64,000 nt of DNA from Gaetbulibacter_A aestuarii (GTDB lineage Bacteria; Bacteroidota; Bacteroidia; Flavobacteriales; Flavobacteriaceae), in assembly GCF_039537665.1 (NCBI RefSeq), contig NZ_BAABAY010000007.1, forward strand, positions 252,619-316,618, given 5' to 3'. A program made the position numbers and the translations under genes. Below, piece by piece: positions 18,245-28,058 of the stretch (its first letter is position 1; each line of letters begins with the position of its first letter). Under the pieces are notes generated by a model. The model saw only the letters and a list, made by a program, of their open reading frames with translations, was not told the DNA's origin and ran no database searches.

Positions 18245-18949
18245 TTATTCGTTAACTACAAGTCGGAATCCTTCGCCATGTATATTAAGGATCTCCACTT
18301 TATCATCAGGTTTTAAATACTTACGCAGTTTGGCAATATAAACATCCATACTTCGTGAAGTAAAATAATTATCATCACGCCAGATTTTAGTTAAGGCAAG
18401 TTCACGTGGCATCAAATCATTTTCATGAAGCGCCAATAATCTTAATAACTCATTTTCCTTAGGTGAAAGTTTTACAGGTTCTCCACCATCGAAACTTAAG
18501 AAACGTAATTTTGAGTTTAGATCGAATTTTCCAATTTTAAACTGGAATTGCTTACTATCAGAGATTGATTCTGTTGCCTTACGCTGCATAATCGCTTTGA
18601 TCTTCATCAACAACACTTCACTATCAAAAGGCTTGTTCAGGTAATCATCAGCGCCTACCTTATAGCCTTTTAAAACATCCTCTTTCATTGTTTTTGCTGT
18701 CAAGAATACAATAGGAACGTCACTGTTTTTATCTCTGATTTCTTTAGCTAATGTAAATCCGTCCTTATATGGCATCATCACATCCAATATGCATAAATCA
18801 AAATCATCTTTTTTGAATTTTTCAAAACCTTCCATCCCATTTTTAGCATGCGTAACTTCATAGTCATTCATGATCAAATAGTCTTTAAGGACGGTTCCAA
18901 AATTAGGATCGTCTTCTACTAGTAAAATTCTTTTCTTTTGCTCTTCCAT
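18245..18949 (-). CDS. OmpR-family response regulator (RprY-like)
   Basis: The 234-residue protein has an N-terminal receiver domain with the phospho-acceptor Asp in LCILDVMMP (about residue 55), the acidic pair EDD near the N-terminus and Lys in LNKPFDSE. A C-terminal winged-helix DNA-binding domain follows (about residues 135-234, SPKENELLRLL and SMDVYIAKLRKYL). It is 2 nt downstream of its sensor kinase gene, so the pair forms a two-component system. The pair resembles Bacteroides RprXY. The target genes are unknown. Confidence 0.93.
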   Translation of the reverse strand: MEEQKKRILLVEDDPNFGTVLKDYLIMNDYEVTHAKNGMEGFEKFKKDDFDLCILDVMMPYKDGFTLAKEIRDKNSDVPIVFLTAKTMKEDVLKGYKVGADDYLNKPFDSEVLLMKIKAIMQRKATESISDSKQFQFKIGKFDLNSKLRFLSFDGGEPVKLSPKENELLRLLALHENDLMPRELALTKIWRDDNYFTSRSMDVYIAKLRKYLKPDDKVEILNIHGEGFRLVVNE

Positions 18950-18951
18950 AG

Positions 18952-20526
18952 TTATGATATTAGAGGAAGTCTAATAGTAAAGATACTTCCCTTGTCTTTT
19001 TCACTTTCAACAGATACATAACCCTGATGGTCATCAACAATGCGTTTTACATAGGCTAAACCTAAGCCATGACCTTTAACATTATGTATATTTCCGGTAT
19101 GTTCTCGATAAAATTTTTCGAACACCCTTTTGGCAGCGGCTTTACTCATGCCACTACCCTGATCTTTTATTTTTAATAAAATATTAGTTCCAACATTTTC
19201 CGTGTAAACATCAATTTTCGGAGCGTTGGGTGAATATTTAATAGCGTTGTCGAGTATGTTTACAATCACATTTGTAAAATGAGTTTCATTTGCTAAAACC
19301 GTACATTGCTCGGCATCAAAATGTGTTTTAATATAGCCTTTCCGGTCTTCTACAATCAACTCAACATGCGTAATAGCGTCATAAATTAAGTCGTGCAACT
19401 CTACTCTATCCTTACTAATATTAAGTTCGTTCTTTTCTAATTTAGATATCCGAAGTACATTTTCAACTTGAGCATGCATGCGCTTATTCTCTTCCTTGAT
19501 CATGTTCAAATAACGCATGACTTTGTCCTTATCTTCTATAATTTTTGGATTTCGAATAGAATCCAAAGCAAGATTTATAGTTGCTATTGGTGTTTTGAAC
19601 TCGTGCGTCATGTTGTTAATAAAATCCGTTTTGATCTCGGATATTTTCCGTTGTTTTACCAACTGATAAAGAGCGCTTGAGTAGGCAATGATTATAATGG
19701 ATGTAAAAATAACAGACATTAAAATCATTCCTATGATACTCGATAGTATAAATTTACTATCATCAGGGAAATTTACCAAAAGTTTATATGGACTTCCGTC
19801 GTTTTGATTTTGAAAAATAGGTACGGAAAAAGTCGAAGCTTTATCATATTCAAAGTCATCACTCTGCACTTTGGTAGCCAGATCATTACCATAAATGGCA
19901 AATTGAAAGTCGATATCTATACCAAGATCATGAAGCTTTTTTTGCAACAGATTCTTAATTTCATTTTCAGAAACACGCTTTCTTATTGGTTGCCTTGGAG
20001 CCAGATCTTTATAAACATCTTCAAATAAAATTTCGTCTGTGCTTGAAATTTTATCAAGTAGCAATAGTTTCTGTTGTGTGCTTAAATCCGCATCACCTTT
20101 TTTATTGCTAATGTCCTTGTAAACTTTGGTTTCCCTATCGTTGTAAACACGTTTTACACTTAGGGTATCTAAACCGATGTCAAAGAGCGGTGAGCTAAAC
20201 TTATAGTTTTCCTCCAAATTCCCCAAGCGATACACAACGGTTTCCTTGGAGTCTTGATTCTCCTGAACAACATAAAGATTTCTGATGGAAGCTGTATCAA
20301 CCACAGCATTATTAGAAATCAGATCCTGCAATTTGTATACATATTCCGAATATTCCCGTTTTTGAATCGTATTCGAAACATAATACAAAGCCGTTTTCAC
20401 ATTGTCAGTGAAACGATCTTTTTCGTTCTTAACCGAGTTGTTAATATAATAAGCTTGAATAGAAATAATTCCTATCAAAGACAAACTCATTAAAACAATC
20501 AATAAGAAGAATTTGCGTTTGCTCAT
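18952..20526 (-). CDS. Sensor histidine kinase (RprX-like)
   Basis: The 524-residue protein has one membrane helix at about residues 7-29, a periplasmic sensor region of some 230 residues, a second helix at about 265-290, and a cytoplasmic kinase core. The phosphorylated His is in NMTHEFKTPIA (about residue 310). The N box (NVILDNAIKYSPN), the G1 box (KDQGSGMS) and the G2 box (GHGLGLAYV) are all present. There is no HAMP domain. It pairs with the response regulator immediately downstream. The sensed signal is unknown, and the sensor region shows no family that I recognise. Confidence 0.92.
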   Translation of the reverse strand: MSKRKFFLLIVLMSLSLIGIISIQAYYINNSVKNEKDRFTDNVKTALYYVSNTIQKREYSEYVYKLQDLISNNAVVDTASIRNLYVVQENQDSKETVVYRLGNLEENYKFSSPLFDIGLDTLSVKRVYNDRETKVYKDISNKKGDADLSTQQKLLLLDKISSTDEILFEDVYKDLAPRQPIRKRVSENEIKNLLQKKLHDLGIDIDFQFAIYGNDLATKVQSDDFEYDKASTFSVPIFQNQNDGSPYKLLVNFPDDSKFILSSIIGMILMSVIFTSIIIIAYSSALYQLVKQRKISEIKTDFINNMTHEFKTPIATINLALDSIRNPKIIEDKDKVMRYLNMIKEENKRMHAQVENVLRISKLEKNELNISKDRVELHDLIYDAITHVELIVEDRKGYIKTHFDAEQCTVLANETHFTNVIVNILDNAIKYSPNAPKIDVYTENVGTNILLKIKDQGSGMSKAAAKRVFEKFYREHTGNIHNVKGHGLGLAYVKRIVDDHQGYVSVESEKDKGSIFTIRLPLIS

Positions 20527-20602
20527 TGCTCAAAATTAACATTTTAACATTTATAAATTTAGCTTTTAACCTTACCTTAACAAATGCTTCGGTGAAGGGT
20601 AC

Positions 20603-21187
20603 CTAAATTTTTAGTAGAATTTGCTGATGAATATCAAAAACCTGCGATTTCGTGTCTTCTAAATTGATGTTTTCAATTTTGAAATCTGTGAAATTCAGGC
20701 GTTTATCGTCAGTCCATTGATTTTTCATGATAGCCTCGATCTTACTCTCAGACGTATCATCACGCTGCATCAAACGTGTCATTTTAATCCCTTTAGGCGC
20801 TGTTACGGTAATTACAAAATCACACTGTTTATAGCCACCGGTTTCAAATAAAATAGCAACTTCCTTGATAACATAGGGAGCATCCTGCTTGTCCACCCAT
20901 TGTTTAAAATGTTTCGCAACTCTGGGATGTACAATGGCATTCATTTTATCAAGTAACGATTTATCGTTAAAAATACGGTCGGCAATAAAGGGTTTATTTA
21001 GTTCGCCTTCTTTATACGCTTCATCACCAAATAATTCTATTAATTTACGCTTGATAACCTTGGAGCGACGCATTAATTTTTTAGCTTCCTTATCTGCAAT
21101 ATATACGGGAATGCCTAATTTTTTGAACATTTTTGCTACGGTTGTTTTACCGCTTCCTATGCCTCCTGTAAGCCCAACAATAATCAT
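20603..21187 (-). CDS. coaE: Dephospho-CoA kinase
   Basis: The 194-residue P-loop kinase phosphorylates the ribose 3'-hydroxyl of dephospho-CoA, the last step of coenzyme A synthesis. The N-terminus GLTGGIGSGKTT is the Walker A motif, and DKEAKKLM and the HPRV block are typical of the family. It overlaps the upstream YbbR gene by 4 nt at its start and is the last gene of the glycosyltransferase-ybbR-coaE operon. coaBC at 26.7 kb supplies an earlier step of the same pathway. Confidence 0.95.
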   Translation of the reverse strand: MIIVGLTGGIGSGKTTVAKMFKKLGIPVYIADKEAKKLMRRSKVIKRKLIELFGDEAYKEGELNKPFIADRIFNDKSLLDKMNAIVHPRVAKHFKQWVDKQDAPYVIKEVAILFETGGYKQCDFVITVTAPKGIKMTRLMQRDDTSESKIEAIMKNQWTDDKRLNFTDFKIENINLEDTKSQVFDIHQQILLKI

Positions 21188-22143
21188 TCTGTAACTATAA
21201 ATTCTATGCGATTCTGATTGATTTTAGCATCTTTTACCAAATCACTTGTAGCCATTAATTGAGGAATCAAAACAGATTGATTTTTTGTAACCTTATTGAA
21301 ATCACAAACCACTTTAAAATCTTGAGCTTTAACCTGATTAAAATTGGTTAAACTCACATAATACGATACAACAACCACCTTTGGAAAATATTTGATCTTC
21401 AATGTATCCGGAACATTGATCAAGTTTACAGGAACTTTTACCATACCTTCTGTAAATTTACCCACCTTGGCATGAACATCAACCTGCTTGTGTGAAAATT
21501 TAATATCTCGGTTTTTTGGAAGTTTTAGAGCTATGGTCTGATCAATATTCGCCTTGATATCCTTCAAAGTTAATTTTTCAGTGGAGATATTTAAAATGGT
21601 ATCGACAAGTGATTTTGGCCCAACCACAGTTATAGAATCAGGGTTAGATTTCAGGGCGCTTTCCAGATCATAACCCAAACTGAATTTAATATCCGAATTA
21701 ATATTGATATTTACTTTTTTAACTTCGTTTACATCAAATTTGAAATATAATGTATCCGGTGTCATAGCCAAAAGCTGTACTTGTTTATCAAACTGTGTAT
21801 TGGTTAAAAACGACATTGATTTTGACCAAATGAATGTTGAATCTCTTTTAACAACGTCTTTACTGAAATCGATATTGATCTTCGGCTCATTTAAATAGTA
21901 GTTTAGCCACTTAAAACCGTATGTTTTTAATGTTAATTTTAAATTTCGATTACTATCATTCAAAATAACAGCCTCTTGAGGAACATTTACCGTATTAATA
22001 CCAAACTCAATGGTATTTGTATATTGCTTCGATAACTTACTAAACAACAAAATAACGAATGAGGAGATCAGAAATAAAATGAAAACATTTATTTTCTTGT
22101 TCTTTATTGAATCCCTGATTTTTGTTTTTATCCTCTTGATCAT
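21184..22143 (-). CDS. YbbR-domain membrane protein
   Basis: The 319-residue protein has an N-terminal cytoplasmic basic stretch, one membrane helix (about residues 20-40), and an extracytoplasmic region made of YbbR-like beta repeats. KLTLKTYGFKWLNYYL and a repeated VVGPKSLVDT-type segment are visible. In Firmicutes the YbbR protein CdaR regulates the diadenylate cyclase, but here no cyclase is adjacent, so that role is not transferable. I chose the ATG at 22143. A GTG one codon upstream overlaps the stop of the glycosyltransferase. It overlaps coaE by 4 nt. Confidence 0.82.
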   Translation of the reverse strand: MIKRIKTKIRDSIKNKKINVFILFLISSFVILLFSKLSKQYTNTIEFGINTVNVPQEAVILNDSNRNLKLTLKTYGFKWLNYYLNEPKINIDFSKDVVKRDSTFIWSKSMSFLTNTQFDKQVQLLAMTPDTLYFKFDVNEVKKVNININSDIKFSLGYDLESALKSNPDSITVVGPKSLVDTILNISTEKLTLKDIKANIDQTIALKLPKNRDIKFSHKQVDVHAKVGKFTEGMVKVPVNLINVPDTLKIKYFPKVVVVSYYVSLTNFNQVKAQDFKVVCDFNKVTKNQSVLIPQLMATSDLVKDAKINQNRIEFIVTE

Positions 22144-22145
22144 CA

Positions 22146-23147
22146 CTAATTAAAAAATAGTTTTGGAAACTGTGTTTGCGGTTCCTTTTTTAATAGCTGA
22201 ATATAATAAGTTGATTTTAAAAACCCGTATCCATAACCAAAAAATTGAATGCTTAAGGCCATTAAACTCATAAAAGCCACAGTTAAACTTTTGGTATTCC
22301 ACAATGCGGTTAAAAAAGCTAAAATAAAATATATGACATAAAGTAAGAACAGCTCATTTATTCCAAAGAATAACAGAATAATGGCTATCATAAATCCAAC
22401 AGAAAACAAACCCGGAAACCAATAGGTGAGCGATTTTGTTTCAGGATGCCATTGATTTAAAATGGCGCGAACCTGGCCAAATTTGTACACTTGAGTATAA
22501 AATTTTTTCCATGAAATGCGACGTTTATGATACACTTTGGCTTTAGGAAAAAGTGTCGTTTCAAAACCTTTATTCCACAAGCGAATGGAAAGATCAGGAT
22601 CTTCGCCAGGATGAATTTTTCCAAAACCACCGGTAGCTTCAAATGCTTTTTTTGAGATTCCCATATTGAAACTTCTGGGTTGAAATTTACCTACGCCTTT
22701 TTTACCACCCCGAATTCCACCGGTAGTTAAAAGCGAGGTCATCGAGAAATTTATGGCTTTCTGTAATTTACTGAACCCTTCGTGGGCAGCATCAGGTCCG
22801 CCAAAACAATCTACATATTCTTTTTTTAAAGCAGTTTCTGCCTGATGAAGATAATCCGATGGTAGCACACAATCAGAATCTAAAATAATAAAGTAATTGC
22901 CATGGGCTTTAGACATACCGTAATTTCGGGAGTCTCCGGGACCAGAATTTGGCTTGTAGTAATAAGAAATATGCAGTCGTGATTTATAGGTTTTAACCAC
23001 ATTTTCTGATGAAATGGTAGAGCCGTCTTCAACAATAACAACCTCGAACTTCGATTGTGTTTCAAGTTTGGTAAAGCTCTCCAAAAGCTCCTCCACTTCC
23101 TGAGGCCTGTTGTATACCGGAATAATAAAAGACAGCTGTAAATCCAT
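22146..23147 (-). CDS. Membrane-associated family 2 glycosyltransferase
   Basis: The 333-residue protein has a GT-A domain (LSFIIPVYNRPQEV at the N-terminus, VEDGS nucleotide site, DSDC metal site, and GEDPDLSIRLW acid motif) followed by two to three membrane helices (about residues 245-300). It probably adds a sugar to a lipid-linked or surface glycan at the inner membrane. The -7 element TACTTTTG ends 4 nt before the ATG. It starts the operon with ybbR and coaE. The donor sugar cannot be read from the sequence. Confidence 0.87.
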   Translation of the reverse strand: MDLQLSFIIPVYNRPQEVEELLESFTKLETQSKFEVVIVEDGSTISSENVVKTYKSRLHISYYYKPNSGPGDSRNYGMSKAHGNYFIILDSDCVLPSDYLHQAETALKKEYVDCFGGPDAAHEGFSKLQKAINFSMTSLLTTGGIRGGKKGVGKFQPRSFNMGISKKAFEATGGFGKIHPGEDPDLSIRLWNKGFETTLFPKAKVYHKRRISWKKFYTQVYKFGQVRAILNQWHPETKSLTYWFPGLFSVGFMIAIILLFFGINELFLLYVIYFILAFLTALWNTKSLTVAFMSLMALSIQFFGYGYGFLKSTYYIQLLKKEPQTQFPKLFFN

Positions 23148-23151
23148 ATCA

Positions 23152-23159
23152 CAAAAGTA
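23152..23159 (-). promoter_or_regulatory. -7 element TACTTTTG of the glycosyltransferase operon
   Basis: Read on the minus strand, this octamer is TACTTTTG, an exact TAnnTTTG match. Only 4 nt separate it from the ATG at 23147, so the transcript would be leaderless. It lies just beyond the terminator of fabI. Confidence 0.65.
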
Positions 23160-23161
23160 AC

Positions 23162-23190
23162 AAAAAAGCCACCGCTAAAACGGTGGCTTA
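23162..23190 (-). terminator. Terminator after fabI
   Basis: On the minus strand, AAGCCACCG-TTTTAG-CGGTGGCTT forms a 9-bp GC-rich stem followed by a run of T. It lies 20 nt after the fabI stop. Confidence 0.88.
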
Positions 23191-23209
23191 AACATATTAT
23201 GATTTGATA

Positions 23210-24028
23210 TTATTCCTCTTCTCCGGTAAATGTTGCCATCACGGCATCACTTACACCCATATTACTGAATCCGCCATCATTATAAAGATTTTGCAGGGTA
23301 ACACGCTTGGTAAGGTCACTAAACAAGGTTACCGTATAATTGGCGCAATCTAAAGCTGTTGCGTTTCCTAATGGCGACATTTTTTCCGCATAAGCAATAA
23401 ATCCATCAAAACCTTTAACTCCACTACCAGCTGTGGTAGGTGTTGGTGATTGAGAAATGGTGTTTACTCTTACTTTCTTATCGCGACCAAAGAAATAGCC
23501 AAAACTACGTGCAATACTCTCTAAGTAGGCTTTATTGTCAGCCATATCATTATAATCAGGAAAAACACGTTGTGCAGCCATATAAGTTAGCGCTACAATA
23601 CTTCCCCATTCGTTCATCGCATCCTTTTTGTACAGGGTTTGCATAAGCTTATGAAAAGACATAGCTGATACGTCTGTTCCCTTTTGAGTCCAGTCGTAAT
23701 TTTGATCGGTATAATGGCGTCCTTTACGAACATTGATAGACATTCCGATAGAGTGTAAAACAAAATCGATCTTCCCACCAAGAATTTCCGTAGATTTTTC
23801 TATCAAATTCTCAAGATCTTCAAGGTTAGTTGCGTCGGCAGGAATCACCTGAGAACCTGTTTTTTCAGCTAATTCATTGATTTGTCCCATACGCATAGCG
23901 ACAGGAGCATTCGTTAAAACAAATTTACCGCCTTCTTCATGAACACGCTCTGCTGTTTTCCAGGCAATAGAATTCGAATCCAATGCACCAAAAATGATTC
24001 CTTTTTTTCCTTTTAATAAGTTGTACAT
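23210..24028 (-). CDS. fabI: Enoyl-[acyl-carrier-protein] reductase (NADH)
   Basis: The 272-residue short-chain dehydrogenase completes each round of fatty acid elongation by reducing trans-2-enoyl-ACP. The FabI pattern is visible: the divergent nucleotide motif GALDSNSIAWKTA at residues 14-26, Tyr149 in LTYMAAQ, and the catalytic Tyr159 and Lys166 in YNDMADNK. ISQSPTPTTAGSG is the substrate-loop region. It is a single-gene unit with its own promoter (TATTTTTG at 24074-24081) and terminator. FabI is the target of triclosan-type inhibitors. No resistance is inferred. Confidence 0.95.
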   Translation of the reverse strand: MYNLLKGKKGIIFGALDSNSIAWKTAERVHEEGGKFVLTNAPVAMRMGQINELAEKTGSQVIPADATNLEDLENLIEKSTEILGGKIDFVLHSIGMSINVRKGRHYTDQNYDWTQKGTDVSAMSFHKLMQTLYKKDAMNEWGSIVALTYMAAQRVFPDYNDMADNKAYLESIARSFGYFFGRDKKVRVNTISQSPTPTTAGSGVKGFDGFIAYAEKMSPLGNATALDCANYTVTLFSDLTKRVTLQNLYNDGGFSNMGVSDAVMATFTGEEE

Positions 24029-24073
24029 CTTTTAATGTTTATTTAAATCTTGGTTAGTCTTTTATTCATAGAT

Positions 24074-24081
24074 CAAAAATA
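24074..24081 (-). promoter_or_regulatory. -7 element TATTTTTG of fabI
   Basis: Read on the minus strand, TATTTTTG matches TAnnTTTG. A TTG on the minus strand lies 21 nt upstream (24103-24105) and could be the -33 element. The leader to the fabI start would be about 40 nt. Confidence 0.62.
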
Positions 24082-24119
24082 CTAAACTTCTGCTTTAAAA
24101 CTCAAGCTTTTGTTGGTTT

Positions 24120-25772
24120 TCAATTCAGTAATTCCTTGGCATGGGCTATGGCAGAAGACGACATGTCTTTGCCACCAAGCATTTGAGCAATCTCCACAAT
24201 ACGCTCGTCGTGGTTCAGTTTTACCAAATTGGTTTGCGTAACCTCATTCACATCGGCTTTATAAACTTTAAAATGAGAATGACCTTTTGCAGCAATTTGA
24301 GGTAAATGTGTAATTGAAAATACTTGCATACGTTTACTCATTTCAAGCATAATATCTCCCATTTTATTCGATATTTCTCCTGAAACCCCGGTATCGATCT
24401 CATCAAACATGATGGTTGGAAGTTGGATATATTGTGCTAAAATAGATTTTATAGCCAACATAATTCGCGATAACTCTCCTCCGGATGCTGCCTTTTTAAG
24501 CGCATTAAAGTTACCTCCTTTGTTTGCTGAAAATAAAAATGAAATATCATCTTTACCATTTGCATAAAAAGTATCGGTTAATGATACATCGATCTTAAAC
24601 TGTGCATTGGGCATGCCCAAATCTGCTAAAATACGTTCTAATTTTTCTTTTAGCTGAGGAATTACAGCCGCTCTGTTATTATGAATCGTTTCCGATAATT
24701 GGTCCAAAGCTGTTTTTTGGTTTTGAACCTCGGTTTCCTTTTTGGCTATTCGGTCATCCAAATTTTGAGTTTCGAATACTTTATCATCCAATTCATTGCG
24801 AATAGCTATAAGTTCTGAAACATTCTCAGCAACATGCTTCTGCATCAGGTTATGCAAGGTTTTTAGTTTTGCATCCACCGTTTCCAAACGACCGGGGTCT
24901 GCTTCCAAACCTTCCTGAAGATCATCCACCTCAGTAAAAACATCATCCAATTCTATCAAACTACTATTCACGCGCTCAAAAATACCTTGATATTTTGACG
25001 AATACTGACTCAGTCTCTGTAAGGTATTTTTTAAGGCTGTTAAACCGCTTAAAATACCAACCTGTTCATCACCCAAAGCTTGATACGCTTCAGCCAACTT
25101 TTCCTTGATAACCTCCATATTATTGAGGGTTTCGTATTCCTCCTCCAGGGATTCCAATTCTCCTTCAATTAAATTGGCATCAATAAGTTCGTTTAAAAGA
25201 AATGTGTTGTAATCCTGCTCTTTTAAAGCTTCCGCCTGAAAGGCAACCAAATCCTTTAGCTCCTTTTTCAGGGTTTTATACTTGGCGAGTTCCTGATTAT
25301 AGTTTTCCAAAAGTGAACTATTGTTAGCCAAAGCATCGATAACTTGAAATTGGTAATCATCGTGGGTTAACTGTAAGGTTTCATGCTGAGAATGAATATC
25401 CACTAACCTATCGCCCAAAAGTTGTAAACTATTCAGGTTTACCGGAGTATCATTTACAAAAGCTCTGGATTTACCGGATGGTAAAATTTCTCTGCGTATA
25501 ATGGTTTGTGCTTCATAATCGAGGTCTTCAGATTTAAAAAGATCTTCTAAATTGTAATTTTTAATATTGAAAACTGCTTCTATAATACACTTTTCCTCAG
25601 GATTTTTTAAACTACTTAAATCGGCTCGTTTTCCTAAAATAAGTGATAGACCTCCTAGTAAAATTGATTTACCGGCTCCGGTTTCTCCTGTAATTATAGA
25701 AAAACCATCGTTAAAATCGACCTGAAGATCGTCGATCAAAGCATAATTTTTTATAGAGAGAGCACTGAGCAT
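24120..25772 (-). CDS. recN: DNA repair protein RecN
   Basis: The 550-residue SMC-like ATPase acts in recombinational repair of double-strand breaks. Walker A GETGAGKS lies near residue 33, long heptad-rich coiled coils fill the middle (about 160-370), the ABC signature is in KKAASGGELSRIMLAIK, and Walker B is IMFDEIDTGVSG. STHLPQIAA-like text (SITHLPQIAAKGH) is the usual H-loop. It follows porD by 21 nt on the same strand and probably belongs to the coaBC-porD-recN operon. Confidence 0.95.
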   Translation of the reverse strand: MLSALSIKNYALIDDLQVDFNDGFSIITGETGAGKSILLGGLSLILGKRADLSSLKNPEEKCIIEAVFNIKNYNLEDLFKSEDLDYEAQTIIRREILPSGKSRAFVNDTPVNLNSLQLLGDRLVDIHSQHETLQLTHDDYQFQVIDALANNSSLLENYNQELAKYKTLKKELKDLVAFQAEALKEQDYNTFLLNELIDANLIEGELESLEEEYETLNNMEVIKEKLAEAYQALGDEQVGILSGLTALKNTLQRLSQYSSKYQGIFERVNSSLIELDDVFTEVDDLQEGLEADPGRLETVDAKLKTLHNLMQKHVAENVSELIAIRNELDDKVFETQNLDDRIAKKETEVQNQKTALDQLSETIHNNRAAVIPQLKEKLERILADLGMPNAQFKIDVSLTDTFYANGKDDISFLFSANKGGNFNALKKAASGGELSRIMLAIKSILAQYIQLPTIMFDEIDTGVSGEISNKMGDIMLEMSKRMQVFSITHLPQIAAKGHSHFKVYKADVNEVTQTNLVKLNHDERIVEIAQMLGGKDMSSSAIAHAKELLN

Positions 25773-25793
25773 ATTGGGTTAAATTACTTGTAA

Positions 25794-26681
25794 TTAAAAG
25801 CTGATTTTTTGCCATTTACTATTATAAGTTGGCGCTATTTTTTGCAAAGTTTCCTTTAATGCTGCCACATTTACCTGGGGGCCATCTGAAAATATTTGTT
25901 GAATTTCATCGGCTTTGGCATCAAAAAAAGTTCGAAGTAAAAAGGAATTTGGTCTACGACTGTTCATAGTTTTAAATTCCTGCAAACTTTTAGCTATTTG
26001 TTCTTTACCTTCTTTGGTGTTGCTGCTCATAACATCAAGGCCTTTTCGATGATATTCATAAATCACATCACGATATTCTTTGAAGGTTGGCGACAATAGG
26101 TTATCGATGAGAATAAACCTGCTTTGTAAACCATCTTCAACTTTCCAGCCCTTAAAATTACTTTGTTGTGAATAATTGGTGATGATCTGAGCCTGCGTTA
26201 AATAAGGCGTTCCGCCATTAGGAGCAAATGAATCCGCATCCAGAGCTAGCATGATATTGATATGAAAAGCGATCATGGACACCAAATTGGACTGAAATTG
26301 AGTAGGACTGTAAATTAAATTCTGAAATTCTAAATAACGAAAATTGAAATCGTTATCATTAAAATTGTATACCGGCGTGTTAAATGTAGAACCATAAACC
26401 GGTCTGGAAGATTGTACCTGAAGAGAACCTTGAAAATTTTCACCACTATAATTTTTTATATTGATGAACATGGTACAATCAATACGTTCCTGAGGCAAAA
26501 ATGTTTTATTCGTCCATTTTGTGTTATTAATAAACTCATTGAGTTGTTTCTCAAGAGTTTTAAAAATCGGGAAGTTCTCGTTTCCGGTTTGCTGAGCATT
26601 TACAACTACTTTACAGTTCAGTTCCTGTGCCTGAGACATCCAAAAAAAACAACAAGTAAGAAGTAAAAAAATATTACGCAT
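25794..26681 (-). CDS. porD: Type IX secretion accessory protein PorD (DUF4835)
   Basis: The 295-residue exported protein (signal peptide ending near SQAQE) matches DUF4835, now known as PorD and needed for type IX secretion in Porphyromonas. ELNCKVVVN at the mature N-terminus, QERIDCTMFINI, and SRPVYGSTFNTPVYN are the conserved blocks. The type IX system moves proteins and gliding adhesins across the outer membrane, so its presence here supports the Bacteroidota assignment. The gene overlaps coaBC by 8 nt at its start and precedes recN, a gene order I know from other flavobacteria. Confidence 0.85.
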   Translation of the reverse strand: MRNIFLLLTCCFFWMSQAQELNCKVVVNAQQTGNENFPIFKTLEKQLNEFINNTKWTNKTFLPQERIDCTMFINIKNYSGENFQGSLQVQSSRPVYGSTFNTPVYNFNDNDFNFRYLEFQNLIYSPTQFQSNLVSMIAFHINIMLALDADSFAPNGGTPYLTQAQIITNYSQQSNFKGWKVEDGLQSRFILIDNLLSPTFKEYRDVIYEYHRKGLDVMSSNTKEGKEQIAKSLQEFKTMNSRRPNSFLLRTFFDAKADEIQQIFSDGPQVNVAALKETLQKIAPTYNSKWQKISF

Positions 26682-27885
26682 TTAAATCGTCTAAAATTTT
26701 GTTTAAAATATCTTTGGCTACTTCCGATTTCGGTTTTAGCTCAAAGGTTTTAATATTCCCGGCCTTGTCAATTAATGTCACTTTATTGGTATCTCCTTGA
26801 AAACCTGCGCCCGGATCGTTTAACGAATTTAATACAATTAAGTCTAAATTTTTACGATCCAACTTTTCTTTTGCATGTTCGAGTTCATTGTTTGTCTCCA
26901 AAGCAAAACCAACCAGGTATTGATGTTTTTTAGAAGCTCCTAAAGATGCCAGAATATCCTGAGTTTTTTCCAGTTCTAAGGTTAACGCAGATGTAGTCTT
27001 TTTTATTTTCTGATTGGCAATTTCTTTTGGTTTAAAATCGGCCACAGCCGCAGATAATATGGCAATATCCACATTGGAATAGTATTTATGAACCGCATCA
27101 TACATATCTTGAGCACTGGTAACCTGCACCAGATTTATTAAACTATGATCAGCCTTTTGGTGTGTAGGTCCGGATATCAAAATTACCTCAGCACCAAGGT
27201 TTGCAGTTGTTTTGGCTATTTCGAATCCCATTTTACCACTGGAATGATTTCCAATGAATCGAACGGGATCGATAGCTTCATAGGTTGGACCAGCAGTAAT
27301 AAGGACTTTTTTCCCGCGAAGCGGAAGTTTTTTAAGAATATCCGCTTCAATAAAGGCAACAATATCTTCCGACTCTGCCATACGCCCCTCGCCTACTAAA
27401 CCACTTGCCAATTCGCCACTCGTAGCAGGAATCATAATATTCCCAAAGGATTTTAAGGTTTGGAATGATTCCAGAGTTGAAGGATGCTTGTACATATCGA
27501 GATCCATCGCAGGTGCGAAATAAACCGGACATTTAGCAGAAAGATACGTAGCCAACAAAATATTATCACTGGTACCATGCGCCATTTTGGATAAGGTATT
27601 TGCAGTCGCCGGAGCAATCACAAATAAATCGGCCCAAAGCCCAAGTTCAACGTGGTTGTTCCATACGGCATTATCATCTTCCTCGTGTGTGAATGATGAT
27701 ACTACAGGATGCTTTGATAATGTTGAAAGGGTAAGCGGTGTAACGAAGTCTTTAGAGGCAGGCGTCATTACGACTCTAACCTGAGCACCAGCTTTAATAA
27801 AAAGCCTAACGAGTGTAGCAGTCTTGTAAGCGGCTATACCAGCTGTTATTCCTAAAAGTATATGTTTTCCGCTTAGAATACTCAT
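26674..27885 (-). CDS. coaBC: Bifunctional phosphopantothenoylcysteine decarboxylase/synthase
   Basis: The 403-residue protein carries two steps of coenzyme A synthesis. The N-terminal flavoprotein decarboxylase (CoaC, about residues 1-185) shows GITAGIAAYK, the catalytic His in NNHVELG and APAMDLDMY. The C-terminal CTP-dependent synthase (CoaB, about 188-403) shows TAGPTYEAIDPVRFIGNHSS and AAVADFKP. Together they convert 4'-phosphopantothenate and cysteine to 4'-phosphopantetheine. The cysteine of the decarboxylase substrate-recognition loop is in the region ASGLVGEGRMAE, which is well conserved. It probably heads the coaBC-porD-recN operon. Confidence 0.95.
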   Translation of the reverse strand: MSILSGKHILLGITAGIAAYKTATLVRLFIKAGAQVRVVMTPASKDFVTPLTLSTLSKHPVVSSFTHEEDDNAVWNNHVELGLWADLFVIAPATANTLSKMAHGTSDNILLATYLSAKCPVYFAPAMDLDMYKHPSTLESFQTLKSFGNIMIPATSGELASGLVGEGRMAESEDIVAFIEADILKKLPLRGKKVLITAGPTYEAIDPVRFIGNHSSGKMGFEIAKTTANLGAEVILISGPTHQKADHSLINLVQVTSAQDMYDAVHKYYSNVDIAILSAAVADFKPKEIANQKIKKTTSALTLELEKTQDILASLGASKKHQYLVGFALETNNELEHAKEKLDRKNLDLIVLNSLNDPGAGFQGDTNKVTLIDKAGNIKTFELKPKSEVAKDILNKILDDLNA

Positions 27886-28058
27886 AAAAAATAGCTTTTT
27901 AGAATAAAACTTAACTTGATTTTTTTGCTTCTTAAAGGGTTAAATTAACAACTGTAACTTTTTTACTATGCCTGAAAATTTATGCCTTGATAAAAGTAAA
28001 AAAATGCGCTAAATTCTCCCAAAAAGCTACTTTTTGTGAATTTGAGACATTTTAGAAT

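Noticed and set aside
18245..20526. The two-component system as a phosphate (PhoBR) system
   Set aside because: The sensor has a large periplasmic domain and no PAS or HAMP domain, and no phosphate transport genes are nearby. The RprXY-like type fits better.
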